A model generated the notes under the pieces. That model worked only from the letters and a program-made list of their open reading frames with translations, searched no databases and had not been told where the DNA came from. From Aestuariispira insulae (GTDB lineage: Bacteria > Pseudomonadota > Alphaproteobacteria > UBA8366 > Aestuariispiraceae): DNA of 64,000 nucleotides. A program made the position numbers and the translations under genes. Location of the stretch: positions 186,001-250,000 of the forward strand of contig NZ_QRDW01000004.1 in assembly GCF_003385955.1 (NCBI RefSeq), given 5' to 3'. Shown here in pieces: positions 16,740 through 26,727 of this stretch; within the stretch, counting starts at the first letter, position 1; each line of letters opens with the position of its first letter.

Positions 16740-18374
16740 TCAGCTTCCATCTGCAGAGAAAGGCAGGGCCAGCGCATCGTCAAACAGCTTTTTGTCATTC
16801 AGCAGAGTAACTGCCGCCTCTAGGTCCAAGTCGCGCGTATCATCTGCCTGCCATGAGCAGGAGCGCCTGAAACTGCTGATTTTGGCTGAAGAATCATATT
16901 GCATGCGCCGCAGCTTGTTAAAGGCCTTCTGAGTTTGAGAGGCTTGTTTGCGTAGGGTGACAAGAACGGCGGCAATACCGTTATCAAATCCTGCCGTGCA
17001 GATGGTCGGTAATACACCATAACCGTTGATCATGTATTTCCCTGCGGTGCGATAATAAGCCCAGGTCAGGTCGAGCTTGCCTCCATTAGGCAGGTCTTGG
17101 AAAACCTGGACAGCCCCTTTGCCATAACTGATGGAACCCACCACCACTGCACGCCTGTTATCCTGCAAAGCTGCCGCCAGTATTTCCGCCGAACTGGCCG
17201 TTGCGCCGTCAATTAGGACAACGATGGGTAGGCCATTAAGCACGTCGCCTCTAAGGGCCCTGTATTGACGACGGCTCCGGAAATGGCGTCCGGATTCACT
17301 TAAGATTTCTCCCCGATCCATGAATAAATCGGCCACCTCAATCGCTTGTATGAGCAGACCACCGGCGTTACCACGCAGATCCAAAATCAGTCCCCGCCAC
17401 TTCCGTGCTTGGATATCCATGCGTTTCCGAAGCATTGTCCTAAATTGGCTCGACGTTTTTGCGTTGAAAATGGAAATGCGAACCACAGGAAAGTAGGGGT
17501 CATCATTGAAGGTGACAGAATCTGGAATAACCCTGGCACGCACCAGTTCAAAATCCTCTGCGCGTTCTACGCCTGGTCGCCTGATACGAATGTTTAAGAT
17601 AGATCCTTTAGTGCCGATCAGTTTGGCACGGGCTTCATGTAGCGAGAGTTCCGGGGCAGGTATTTCATCAATAGCAATCACTTCACTGCCAGGAATAAGG
17701 CCAGCCCGCTCGGCAGGGGAATCGGCCTCTATCGCGGTTACCTTTAAAAGGCCATCAATGGCGCTGAGCTTCAAGCCAACGCCATCCTTTCCCTCCAGTG
17801 CTGCAATGATATCCACGGCATCATTTGGGCCGTAATAACGTGAAAACGGGTCTAAGGCACTTAGGCTGGTATTTAAGAAGCCGTTCAATAATTGTTCGTT
17901 GCTAAGGCTTGCGACCTTGCTGGAGGTTTCTTGTGCTTTTCTCAGGAGGATACTGGCGGTTTGAGACCATCGCGTCGCGGATCTTGCATGAGGTGCAGCC
18001 CGTTCGGCCACGACCTCGTCATTCATCGTCAGTTTAACGGTTTGCCCCTCATAGAGGATGCTGAGATCGGGATCCGTTTTTTGAAGGTATACCAAACCGT
18101 TCAGCACAATCTTTTCGGCATCGACGTCATCGACATAAAATTGAGCAATCTGGGCGATCGCCTGCTCGATCGGCTTTTGAACCTCATCCGCAAAATTTTG
18201 GTTGAACGGCCAAAGATTGTTCGTCTGACACCCAGATGACAACAGGACGAAGATCGACAGCAGCAAACGAAAACCGTGGCTGCGGAGGCTTATATCGGCG
18301 CAGCAGGTCGGACTGGTTTGTCTGGGAAAAATCAAATGTGCCCTCATGGCACCATTTTTACCGCAGGCGGACAC
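16740..18374 (-). CDS. S41-family carboxy-terminal processing protease, putative lipoprotein
   Basis: A 544-residue periplasmic serine protease with PDZ domain. A hydrophobic stretch ends in LLSSGC, a lipobox with Cys49, so it is probably membrane-anchored by lipid. A PDZ domain spans about residues 195-270. The S41 core has LILDLRGNAGG and the catalytic Ser394-Lys419 dyad in GATASSAEI and SYGKGAVQ. A second ATG at 18347 gives a more usual signal-peptide length and may be the real start. It follows rnr by 17 bp and precedes the Nudix gene by 5 bp. Confidence 0.88.
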   Translation of the reverse strand: MSACGKNGAMRAHLIFPRQTSPTCCADISLRSHGFRLLLSIFVLLSSGCQTNNLWPFNQNFADEVQKPIEQAIAQIAQFYVDDVDAEKIVLNGLVYLQKTDPDLSILYEGQTVKLTMNDEVVAERAAPHARSATRWSQTASILLRKAQETSSKVASLSNEQLLNGFLNTSLSALDPFSRYYGPNDAVDIIAALEGKDGVGLKLSAIDGLLKVTAIEADSPAERAGLIPGSEVIAIDEIPAPELSLHEARAKLIGTKGSILNIRIRRPGVERAEDFELVRARVIPDSVTFNDDPYFPVVRISIFNAKTSSQFRTMLRKRMDIQARKWRGLILDLRGNAGGLLIQAIEVADLFMDRGEILSESGRHFRSRRQYRALRGDVLNGLPIVVLIDGATASSAEILAAALQDNRRAVVVGSISYGKGAVQVFQDLPNGGKLDLTWAYYRTAGKYMINGYGVLPTICTAGFDNGIAAVLVTLRKQASQTQKAFNKLRRMQYDSSAKISSFRRSCSWQADDTRDLDLEAAVTLLNDKKLFDDALALPFSADGS

Positions 18375-18391
18375 GGCTTGGAAGTGGTTTC

Positions 18392-20656
18392 CTAACGTTT
18401 CCTCTGAGGCTTGCGTCCTGTTTTTCGTGGCTTACCGCGAAATTTGCCACCGCTTTTGCGTTGAGGCGCCTGCCGACGGGCATTTTTGCGCGCGGTCATG
18501 TTGATTTTCCCACCATCTTCCATGTGGAAGACCATGCCGCCGGTGACTTTATCGGCTTCAGCCAGTTTAACCGTCACGGTTTCACCAAGCGTATAGGTAA
18601 GGCCGGTATGCTGGCCAACCAACGCATGAAGAACTTCGTCATGGAAATACCTGTCGTCGGGCAATGTACTGACCGGCACAAGACCATCGGCCTGTGTTTC
18701 ATCCAATGTCACAAACAGGCCAAATCTTGTCACGCCGTTGATGCGTCCCTTGAAGCTTGCACCGATCCGGTCTGCCATGAAGGCGGTGATGTAGCGTTCT
18801 GTAGCTTCGCGTTCCGCCACGGCGGCACGCCTTTCCGTCTGGGAAATAGCTTCTCCGATATCCTCAAACTCAGCGGCCTGTTCATCCGGTAAGCCATCTT
18901 TGCCAAGCCCATAAGCGGAGATCAGAGACCGATGCACCAGCAAGTCCGCATAACGCCTGATCGGGGAGGTGAAATGCGCATAAGAATGCAGCGCCAAGCC
19001 AAAATGACCGAGATTTTCCGGAGAATAAACTGCCTGCGCCTGTGAGCGAAGGATCAGGCTGGAGACCAGTTCTGTTTTTTCGGTGCCGGCCGCTTGCTTA
19101 AGGATGCCCGTGAAATGCAGCGGTTTGACCACTGTGCCTTTGGCCAATTTATACCCAAGGCTGTCCAGGCTTTCTCTCAAGGCTTCCATTTTTTCCATCG
19201 AGGGGCTGTCATGAACACGATACATGACAGCCCGGTTTTTCTTTTCCAGCGCAAGAGCTGCGGCCACATTCGCCGTGATCATGAATTCTTCGATCAACTT
19301 GTGGCTGTCCAGGCGTTCGCGCTTGGAGATATGGGAAACCTGGCCGTCATCGCCAAGGATGACTCGGGTTTCCGGAATATCCAGCTCCAGGGTACCGCGT
19401 TTCTCACGGTTGCGATTAAGTGCTTCGTAAGCCCCGAAGAGCGGCTCTATGACATCTTTCCTAAGCGGGGAGGCGGTTTCATCCTCAAAGCCATCCAGGA
19501 CCTTCTGGACCTGCTCATAGGTCAACCTGGCAGCAGAGCGCATCAGGCCACGGACGAACTCATAACTGATCAGTTTGCCGTTTTTGTCGATCCACATATG
19601 GACAGCCATGCAGGCGCGGTCTTCATTGGGGCGCAGCGAGCAGAGATCATTGGAAAGCCGTTCGGGCAGCATAGGCACAACCCGGTCGGGGAAATAGCAT
19701 GAATTTCCGCGTTCCCGGGCGGATCGATCCAAGGCACCGCCAGCCTTTACGTAATAAGAAACATCGGCGATGGCGACAAGTAGATGCCAGCCCCCTTTAT
19801 TCTTTTCGGATGGGTCCGGTTCTGCCCAGACAGCATCGTCAAAATCACGGGCGTCGGCACCATCGATCGTCACCAACGGGTATCCCCGCAGGTCCGTTCG
19901 TTTACCAAGTGCCGCCGGTTTCAGCTTTTCCGTTTCAGCTAAGACCGTTTCATGGAATTCAACAGGAATTCCCTGGGCATGAATGGTGATCAGACTGTAG
20001 GCCTTCGGATCGGAGAAGGATCCGACGATCTCGACTACACGGGCGGGACGGGGACCGAGGGCTTTTCCCGGAAGAGGCTCGGCCAGTACCAGTTGACCGG
20101 GTTTTGCGTCCTTCATATCACCGGGGTTAATCTTATATTCCCGGCTGTTCTTCCGGTCGGTTGGCTTCAGGACACAACCATGTTTTGCTTCTTCCAACAG
20201 GCCCAGCACCTTTTGAGCACCGGGTTTCAGAATGCGGATGGGCTGAGCCTCATATTCAAATTCAGACAGACGCCTTAGGCGGGCAAGCACCCGGTCACCA
20301 GGCTTGGGCGCGGCACCCGACCGACGGGACGGCACCACTAAAATGCTGATTTCTTCTGCATGGTCGCCGACCGGCTTGGCGTGAAGTTCGCCATCAAGGT
20401 CGGCGTAGGAAACCTCAATAATCGAGACTTCGGGCAGGCTGCCCCGGGCGGCAACCCGTTTTTTGTGCCCCTGGTCAATCAGGCCATCTGCTGCCAACTC
20501 CTTGAGCAGTCCGCGCAATTGCGCGCGCATGTCACCTTTGATCTGAAAGGCCCGCGCTATCTCCCGCTTTCCCACCGGGGTTGGGCTTTCATTGATGAAT
20601 TCAAGCAGCTGTTCCTTAGTGGGAAGGGCGGGAATATGTTTGGGCGGGCGGGCCAA
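18392..20656 (-). CDS. rnr: Ribonuclease R
   Basis: A processive 3'-5' exoribonuclease that degrades structured RNA. It has an N-terminal winged-helix/cold-shock region, the RNB catalytic domain with the Asp cluster in DGADARDFDDAVW, a C-terminal S1 domain from about residue 630, and a strongly basic tail. The nearest ATG (20752) lies 95 bp inside topA and would add 32 Arg-rich residues read out of frame from the topA Lys tail. I prefer TTG 20656 (LARPPKHIPALP), two bases after the topA stop, with AAAAAGG 9 nt upstream. The start remains uncertain; the gene call is firm. Confidence 0.93.
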   Translation of the reverse strand: MARPPKHIPALPTKEQLLEFINESPTPVGKREIARAFQIKGDMRAQLRGLLKELAADGLIDQGHKKRVAARGSLPEVSIIEVSYADLDGELHAKPVGDHAEEISILVVPSRRSGAAPKPGDRVLARLRRLSEFEYEAQPIRILKPGAQKVLGLLEEAKHGCVLKPTDRKNSREYKINPGDMKDAKPGQLVLAEPLPGKALGPRPARVVEIVGSFSDPKAYSLITIHAQGIPVEFHETVLAETEKLKPAALGKRTDLRGYPLVTIDGADARDFDDAVWAEPDPSEKNKGGWHLLVAIADVSYYVKAGGALDRSARERGNSCYFPDRVVPMLPERLSNDLCSLRPNEDRACMAVHMWIDKNGKLISYEFVRGLMRSAARLTYEQVQKVLDGFEDETASPLRKDVIEPLFGAYEALNRNREKRGTLELDIPETRVILGDDGQVSHISKRERLDSHKLIEEFMITANVAAALALEKKNRAVMYRVHDSPSMEKMEALRESLDSLGYKLAKGTVVKPLHFTGILKQAAGTEKTELVSSLILRSQAQAVYSPENLGHFGLALHSYAHFTSPIRRYADLLVHRSLISAYGLGKDGLPDEQAAEFEDIGEAISQTERRAAVAEREATERYITAFMADRIGASFKGRINGVTRFGLFVTLDETQADGLVPVSTLPDDRYFHDEVLHALVGQHTGLTYTLGETVTVKLAEADKVTGGMVFHMEDGGKINMTARKNARRQAPQRKSGGKFRGKPRKTGRKPQRKR

Positions 20657-20657
20657 A

Positions 20658-23342
20658 TCAATCGGCCTTTTTCGCGGCGGATTTCTTCGCAGACGCTTTT
20701 TTCGATTTCGCCTTTTTCGCCGCTGTCTTCTTGGCTGCTGTTTTCTTCGCACTGGCCTTCTTTGCGCCAGCCTTCTTAGCGGCCCCTTTCTTGGCGGTGC
20801 CTTTTTTGGCAGCGCGCGCCGCCAACAGTTCCACGGCCTGTTCCAAGGTCACCTCTTCAATAGTGACGCCTTTGGGAAGGGACGCATTGTTGCGGCCATG
20901 TTTGACATAGGGACCATAACGACCACCCTGGGCAGTGATCATCTGGCCATCTTCCGGATGGGCACCGATCTCGCGCTTAGGTGTCGCTTTCCCTTTTTCT
21001 CCTGCCTGAGCAATAACTTCAACCGCGCGGTTGATGCCAATACTTAAGATATCGTCTTCTGCCGGCAGGGAGATGAAGGCGCTGCCATGCTTGAGATAGG
21101 GGCCATAGCGGCCAATGCCGGCCTGGATCAATTCGCCGCTGTCGGGATGCGTGCCCAGATCACGTGGCATGGATAGCAGTTTGACGGCGATTTCCAGTGT
21201 GATTTCCTCGGGCTTCATGCCTTTCAGCAGTGAGGCGCGCTTTGGCTTCTCCGCTTTTTTCCCCTTTTCTTTGGGGGCGGGCTCACCCAACTGCACATAC
21301 ATGCCATAGGGGCCCTTACGCAGGCTGATCTCGATCCCGGTATCCGGATCATTGCCGAGAATTTTCGGATAGGTCTCTTCCGCGCTGCCCTCACTGCCGT
21401 CACTGGCCGGTTCGTCCAGCTGACGGGTATAGCGGCAGTCTGGATAATTGGAGCAGGCTATGAATGCGCCCCATTTCCCAAAATTCAGGCTCAAGCGGCC
21501 ACCGTCACAAGAGGGGCATTTCCGGGCGGCTTCCGTGTCGCCATGTTCGTCCGCTTTGAAGAAGTGGCGTCCTAGTTCTTTATCAAGCGTATCACGAACC
21601 TCGGTCCCGGTCAGGGACAGGGCTTTTTCGGACTGGCCACTAAAGGAATCCCAGAATTCACGCAGAACCGCTTTCCAGTCGATCCGACCGTTGGAGATTT
21701 CATCCAGCTGCTCTTCCATACCAGCGGTGAAATCATATTCAAAATAGCGCTCGAAGAAGGCGGACAGAAAGGTGGTGACCAGGCGGCCACGGTCTTCCGG
21801 CACAAAGCGCCGACTGCTCAGGGTGACATATTCCCGGTCCTGGAGCACTTTCAGGATGGAGGCATAGGTGGATGGACGTCCGATCCCCAGCTCTTCCATC
21901 TTTTTAACCAGGCTTGCTTCGGTAAAGCGCGGCGGGGGCTGGGTGAAATGCTGTTCGGATTTGGCTTGCTGCAGATCCGTCATATCCCCCTGTACCATGT
22001 TTGGCAGGCGGCGATTATCGTCGTCATCATCCGACGGATCATCTTTATCTTCGGTGTAAACTTTAAGGAAACCGTCAAATTTCACCATGGAGCCATTGGC
22101 GCGCATGGTGGCGGATTTATCGCCGTTGACCAGATCGACGGCAACCTTGTCCAGGACGGCGTTTTCCATCTGGCTGGCCAGGGTCCGTTTCCAGATCAGC
22201 TCATAAAGGCGCATCTGGTCATGATCGAGATAATCGGCCAGATCTTTTGGAAGCCGTGCAAGGTCGGTTGGACGGATCGCTTCATGCGCTTCCTGGGCAT
22301 TCTTGGCTTTGGTTTTGTAAACTCGAGGCTGGGCCGGCAGGTAATTGTCACCATATTGCGTGCCGATGACCTTCCTGGCGCCTTCAACGGCTTCATTGCT
22401 CAGTGTGATGCTGTCGGTACGCATATAGCTGATCAGACCAACCGTTTCACCGCCAAGATCAATCCCTTCATACAGTTTCTGGGCAACCTGCATGGTGCGT
22501 GAAGCGCCCATGCCCAATTTGCGGCTGGCTTCCTGTTGCAGGGTGGATGTGGTGAAAGGCGGGTAGGGATTCCGGCGAACCGTCTTATTTTCGATTGCAG
22601 AAACCGAAAAATTGCCGCGCTGAACCTTTTCAAGGGCTGTTTCAGCACTCAACTGGTCAGCAAGCGAGAATTTATTGAGTTTTTCCCCATCAACATGGGT
22701 CAGTCGGGCGGCAAACCGATCGCCGCTTGGTGCGGTGAAGTCGCCTTGCACGGACCAATATTCCTGAGGAATAAAGGCCTCGATTTCCGCCTCGCGCTCA
22801 CAAATTAGACGCAGAGCCACACTTTGTACACGCCCTGCGGATTTGGCACCGGGCAGTTTACGCCACAAAACCGGGGAAAGGGTGAAGCCGACCAGATAAT
22901 CCAGAGCGCGCCGCGCCATATAGGCGTCAATCAGTTCCTGATTAAGCTCGCGAGGTTCATCCATCGCCTTAATGATGGCACCTTTGGTGATTTCGTGAAA
23001 CACCACCCTTGAGACATCCATATCCTTGATGACTTTCCGCTTGGAAAGTTCTTCACGAACATGCCAGGAAATGGCCTCCCCCTCACGATCGGGGTCAGTC
23101 GCCAAAAGCAATTTTTCGGCGCCTTTGCAGGCTGACGCAATTTCATCAAGCTGTTTCTTGCCACGGCCATCCACCTGCCAGCTCATGGCAAAATCATTGT
23201 CCGGTTGGACAGAGCCGTCTTTGGGGGGCAAATCGCGCACATGGCCGAATGATGCCAGCACCTTATAATCCTGGCCCAGATATTTATTGATGGTTTTGGC
23301 TTTCGCCGGGGATTCGACGATGACGACGTTCCGAGCTGACAT
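20658..23342 (-). CDS. topA: DNA topoisomerase I
   Basis: An 894-residue type IA topoisomerase relaxing negative supercoils. The TOPRIM domain opens with VIVESPAKAKTINKYLG and has ATDPDREGEA (Asp83, Asp85); the catalytic Tyr306 is in LISYMRTDS. The C-terminus has one four-Cys zinc ribbon (KCPSC to CSNYPDC) and several glycine-rich topoisomerase repeats (RYGPYLKHG, RYGPYVKHG). The last 50 residues are a low-complexity Lys/Ala tail for DNA contact. It is followed within two bases by rnr, as in many alphaproteobacteria. Confidence 0.96.
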   Translation of the reverse strand: MSARNVVIVESPAKAKTINKYLGQDYKVLASFGHVRDLPPKDGSVQPDNDFAMSWQVDGRGKKQLDEIASACKGAEKLLLATDPDREGEAISWHVREELSKRKVIKDMDVSRVVFHEITKGAIIKAMDEPRELNQELIDAYMARRALDYLVGFTLSPVLWRKLPGAKSAGRVQSVALRLICEREAEIEAFIPQEYWSVQGDFTAPSGDRFAARLTHVDGEKLNKFSLADQLSAETALEKVQRGNFSVSAIENKTVRRNPYPPFTTSTLQQEASRKLGMGASRTMQVAQKLYEGIDLGGETVGLISYMRTDSITLSNEAVEGARKVIGTQYGDNYLPAQPRVYKTKAKNAQEAHEAIRPTDLARLPKDLADYLDHDQMRLYELIWKRTLASQMENAVLDKVAVDLVNGDKSATMRANGSMVKFDGFLKVYTEDKDDPSDDDDDNRRLPNMVQGDMTDLQQAKSEQHFTQPPPRFTEASLVKKMEELGIGRPSTYASILKVLQDREYVTLSSRRFVPEDRGRLVTTFLSAFFERYFEYDFTAGMEEQLDEISNGRIDWKAVLREFWDSFSGQSEKALSLTGTEVRDTLDKELGRHFFKADEHGDTEAARKCPSCDGGRLSLNFGKWGAFIACSNYPDCRYTRQLDEPASDGSEGSAEETYPKILGNDPDTGIEISLRKGPYGMYVQLGEPAPKEKGKKAEKPKRASLLKGMKPEEITLEIAVKLLSMPRDLGTHPDSGELIQAGIGRYGPYLKHGSAFISLPAEDDILSIGINRAVEVIAQAGEKGKATPKREIGAHPEDGQMITAQGGRYGPYVKHGRNNASLPKGVTIEEVTLEQAVELLAARAAKKGTAKKGAAKKAGAKKASAKKTAAKKTAAKKAKSKKASAKKSAAKKAD

Positions 23343-23509
23343 TCGGCCTTTTCCGATTATTGAATATTATTAACAGGTGGATCGGGAGAGAATTGGCATT
23401 TACTAGCGCGTCCGTCAACCATTCACCGCCCGAGCATTTTGGTGAAATGCAGGATTCTGAGCTGTTTCCAGGAAGGAAAACAGTCTGTTCACGGGCAATT
23501 CAACCCCGA

Positions 23510-24616
23510 CTATGATTTCTTCCATTTCTCTTGGGGGAGGGTTTTCCAGCTTTGCAGAATGCCACCGGCATTGTCCTTATCGACTTTGTCAAAATAGGCG
23601 AGGGCCTTATCAAACAAACCTTTGGCATTATATTGCCGGAATTTGGCGCCCAGCAGTTCCTGCAGCAGGCGACCGAAATGCGTACGGCCAAAACCGATCG
23701 CTTTACAGGCGATGGCGATGGTTTCCAGATTGGTCATGTCAAAAATGCTGCGCGTGGCTGTCATATTTAAGCCTGTCGCTCCGGAAAAGGCATACATAAA
23801 GCCTTCCTTGCCTTCGTTGATCAATGCCTGGACCAGACTGTCGCCGATGCTGCGGCCGGTTCCTTCTTGAAGTTCTGGTTCATCGTCATTCAAAGACTCA
23901 CGCAACTGTTCAAAATCAGGGCCTTCATGCCCTTTTTTAACAGCATGGGAAACGGCTGCATTTACCAGTTCCGGGTCAATATCAAACTGCTGACTTATAT
24001 GATTGCGCAAGGATTCGCCAACCCAAATATACATTCGGCGAGCAAGATCGTCGGGCAGGTCACGGCGCCTGGCAATCCCGGCTTGAAGATTTTCGTCATC
24101 AATGGAACGTTCCACAAGTTGGTCCAACGACTGCCGACTGATTTTAGCGGAATAGTTTTTGGTCAACTGGGCCGCGACTTCATTATCGTCGGTATCGACC
24201 AATGCAGCAGAAACCAGTTCGCTTAAACCATCCCTTTCGGCGATGGCCATATGATGGCTTCTGGCCTGGTTATGGATGATTTTGACTAGACGCACATCAT
24301 CCAGTTGCCTGGAGTGGACAAGAATGGGGTAGGCAACGTTGATGGTATCGTTGGACAAAAAATCGATCAGGTCATCCGGCACATCCGTGCGTTCTGCCAG
24401 ATAATCGGCGATATAGCGGCGGATCTCGATCTCAACCTTGTCGATCAATTGCCGGAGAATGGCATATGTCAGCTCTAATTCCTGTGCGGTCAGTTCCGCG
24501 CGGGAGTCCAGGCACATTTTCGCAATGGAAGCCGCCAGGCCCCCTTTGCCGTCAATTGCCCGCTGATGGGCAAGCCTCAATAGCCTCTCGTATGATACTG
24601 GGCGCATATCACTCAT
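23510..24616 (-). CDS. DUF2336 protein
   Basis: A 368-residue all-helical protein of the DUF2336 family, common in alphaproteobacteria, with HEAT-like repeats. Recognisable segments are VSYERLLRLA, RSEL-type helices around residue 40, YLAERTDVPDDLIDFLSND and ARRRDLPDDLARRMY. No catalytic motif is visible and no function is established to my knowledge. It sits between dprA and topA, interrupting an otherwise familiar gene order, with about 290 bp before it and 167 bp after it. Confidence 0.8.
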   Translation of the reverse strand: MSDMRPVSYERLLRLAHQRAIDGKGGLAASIAKMCLDSRAELTAQELELTYAILRQLIDKVEIEIRRYIADYLAERTDVPDDLIDFLSNDTINVAYPILVHSRQLDDVRLVKIIHNQARSHHMAIAERDGLSELVSAALVDTDDNEVAAQLTKNYSAKISRQSLDQLVERSIDDENLQAGIARRRDLPDDLARRMYIWVGESLRNHISQQFDIDPELVNAAVSHAVKKGHEGPDFEQLRESLNDDEPELQEGTGRSIGDSLVQALINEGKEGFMYAFSGATGLNMTATRSIFDMTNLETIAIACKAIGFGRTHFGRLLQELLGAKFRQYNAKGLFDKALAYFDKVDKDNAGGILQSWKTLPQEKWKKS

Positions 24617-24873
24617 TCTTTACCGCCTTCTGGCATTATGAACTGCGATCCGACGCCGTCTCCCGTTCGAATAGTCAGACCAGGAGATGCGAATTTCCAG
24701 TTAGCATTCTGCTTTCCAGAGATCTTAAACCCACCCGCATTCGGGCAGAGTTCCGTTAACATTAGAGGCCAGATAACTATAGTTTTAAATACAAGGCAAA
24801 GGAATTTTAAGTTGGGATTCATCTGAAATTTTATCAAAAAATCCAAGCTTTTTAAGGGCTTCTGACTAAGCAT
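24613..24873 (-). CDS. Possible small ORF coupled to the DUF2336 gene
   Basis: An 86-codon frame fills the dprA-DUF2336 gap and its TGA overlaps the DUF2336 ATG as ATGA, the arrangement of coupled genes. It has a hydrophobic N-terminal stretch (FLCLVFKTIVIWPLML) and a polar end. There is no Shine-Dalgarno before its ATG at 24873 or the alternative at 24822, and I do not recognise the product. It may be only open intergenic sequence. Confidence 0.2.
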   Translation of the reverse strand: MLSQKPLKSLDFLIKFQMNPNLKFLCLVFKTIVIWPLMLTELCPNAGGFKISGKQNANWKFASPGLTIRTGDGVGSQFIMPEGGKE

Positions 24874-24907
24874 ATGGATTTTATGACTCTTTGCTTAAGC
24901 GTTTCGC

Positions 24908-26065
24908 TCAAGGCTTGCAAACATAACCGCCTGGGAGGCGTGCGATTTTTCCAAGCAGTTCCATTTCAACCAATGCGGCATGTAATTCCTGAATGTTTAA
25001 TGAAAGCTCTCGCGCCAGTTCATCGACATGAATCTGAGTATGGCTAAGCGCATTTTCGATCCGGAAATTGATGTTTCCGGTGGAGGTGGGTAGTGGGTCG
25101 GCAGGCGGTCCTGGGTTTTTAACTTCGAAAGAGGGGGGCTCTTTTTCACGAGGGGTGAATACGGGGTGGGGGGCGGGTCCCAGATTATCCAGAATGTCAT
25201 CCGGGGTTTCCGTCAGGATGGCCCCCTTGCGGATCAGATCGTTTGTTCCTCGGCATCGAGGATCCATGGGTGATCCTGGCACGGCAAAAACATCCCGACC
25301 CTGCGTGGCCGCCAGTCCGGCGGTGATTAGGGAGCCGGATCTCAACGCGGCTTCAATGACCAGGACACCTTGTGACAGGCCTGACACAATACGATTGCGC
25401 GTTGGAAAATGGCGTGCTTTTGGCTGGGTTCCCAGTGGAAATTCGGTGATGATCAATCCTTTGGCAGCAATTTCCCGATAAAGTGCCTGATTGGATTCAG
25501 GGTAAATCACATCAAGCCCACATGCGGTGACCGCGATCGTGCCGCTTTCAAGTCCTCCCTGATGAGACGCCGTATCGATGCCCGAGGCCAGCCCCGAAAC
25601 GATGGCAAATCCTTTTTCACCCATGGTCTGGGCAAAGCGCCGTGCGAGACGGCAACTTCCGGCAGACGCATTTCTGGCCCCAACAATGGCAAGGCAGCGC
25701 CTTTCCAATAAGGCCTGATCGCCTAATGTGGTTAGAACCGGTGGGGGAGCATCGATGGATGCCAGTTGCAGTGGATAATCAGAATCGCAAATGTGAAGGA
25801 AGCGGCCACCCAGTTTTGAAACCTGTTCGATTTCCCATTCGACCAGATCGCGGTCGATCAAACGAAGGGCGGTTCTTCCCGTTTGGCCGATAGACCAATT
25901 CGGATGGGCTGATACAGCTTTCGTGGCCGAACCGAACCTGTCGATCAGCTTAAAAAATCGCGCTGGGCCAATGGATTCCGAACGAACCAAACGAAGTCGG
26001 TTGATTTTTTCCTCTTCCCCCAGGCGAGCCGTTTGCTGCTTGCTACCCATGGTGTCACGATGCAC
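24908..26065 (-). CDS. dprA: DNA-processing protein DprA (Smf)
   Basis: Binds incoming single-stranded DNA and loads RecA during natural transformation. The 385-residue protein has an N-terminal helical/SAM-like part, a Rossmann-like DprA domain (LAIVGARNAS, VSGLASGIDTASHQG, TACGLDVIYP, FPTRNRIVSGLS) and a C-terminal winged-helix domain (ELARELSLNIQELHAAL to LPGGYVC). A second ATG at 26050 is an equally possible start. It follows plsY by 47 bp. Confidence 0.94.
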   Translation of the reverse strand: MHRDTMGSKQQTARLGEEEKINRLRLVRSESIGPARFFKLIDRFGSATKAVSAHPNWSIGQTGRTALRLIDRDLVEWEIEQVSKLGGRFLHICDSDYPLQLASIDAPPPVLTTLGDQALLERRCLAIVGARNASAGSCRLARRFAQTMGEKGFAIVSGLASGIDTASHQGGLESGTIAVTACGLDVIYPESNQALYREIAAKGLIITEFPLGTQPKARHFPTRNRIVSGLSQGVLVIEAALRSGSLITAGLAATQGRDVFAVPGSPMDPRCRGTNDLIRKGAILTETPDDILDNLGPAPHPVFTPREKEPPSFEVKNPGPPADPLPTSTGNINFRIENALSHTQIHVDELARELSLNIQELHAALVEMELLGKIARLPGGYVCKP

Positions 26066-26112
26066 CTAATAGTCATAACGGGTCAATCGGAAATAAACCG
26101 GCGGCTGCGCGC

Positions 26113-26724
26113 TCAATTTTCTTTCTTTTTTCCGATCCGCGGTTCGTTTCCGCTCAGCAGGCGCTTGATATTGGTGTGATGGCGTATCCAGGCCAGGATG
26201 GCCAAAATCACGGATGCCCACATGACCAGATCCTGGTGAAGATACCAGGCAAAGGCCGGTGCCAGAGCGAGGCCTACCAATGCGGCCAGGCTGGAAATCC
26301 TGAAGAGGGCGGCCACCACCAGCCAGGTTGCACAGGCTCCCAGGCCAACCGGCCAGGCCATCGCCAGCAATGTGCCAAGGGTGGTTGCAACGCCCTTACC
26401 ACCTTTGAATTTCAGCCATATTGGGAAGTTATGCCCGAAAACAGCAGCAACGCCCGCCGGAATAGCCGCTTCTGGCGCAAGAAGGTACCCACAAAGGAAA
26501 ACAGCGATGGCCCCCTTGCCGGAATCCAGCAGCAAGGTGGCCAACGCAAGTGGCTTGTTCCCGGTGCGGAGTACGTTGGTAGCCCCGATATTGCCTGAGC
26601 CGATCTTTCTGATATCGCCATAGCCACCAATCCTGGCCAGGACCAGACCGAAAGGGATGGATCCCAGACAATAGCCGATGGCAATGGCGAGCGTTGTCGT
26701 TTCCGGTGTGAGTTCCCAGGTCAT
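26113..26724 (-). CDS. plsY: Glycerol-3-phosphate acyltransferase PlsY
   Basis: An integral membrane acyltransferase using acyl-phosphate to acylate glycerol-3-phosphate, the first step of phospholipid synthesis. The 203-residue protein has five or so membrane segments and the three conserved loops: GSIPFG, SGNIGATNVLR, and GHNFPIWLKFKGGKGVAT. It begins 3 bp after the pyrC-like stop, so pyrB-pyrC-plsY-dprA form one operon. Confidence 0.95.
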   Translation of the reverse strand: MTWELTPETTTLAIAIGYCLGSIPFGLVLARIGGYGDIRKIGSGNIGATNVLRTGNKPLALATLLLDSGKGAIAVFLCGYLLAPEAAIPAGVAAVFGHNFPIWLKFKGGKGVATTLGTLLAMAWPVGLGACATWLVVAALFRISSLAALVGLALAPAFAWYLHQDLVMWASVILAILAWIRHHTNIKRLLSGNEPRIGKKKEN

Positions 26725-26727
26725 GAA

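Noticed and set aside
23462-23483. Hairpin downstream of the DUF2336 gene
   Set aside because: The stem is bulged and no T-tract follows on the minus strand.
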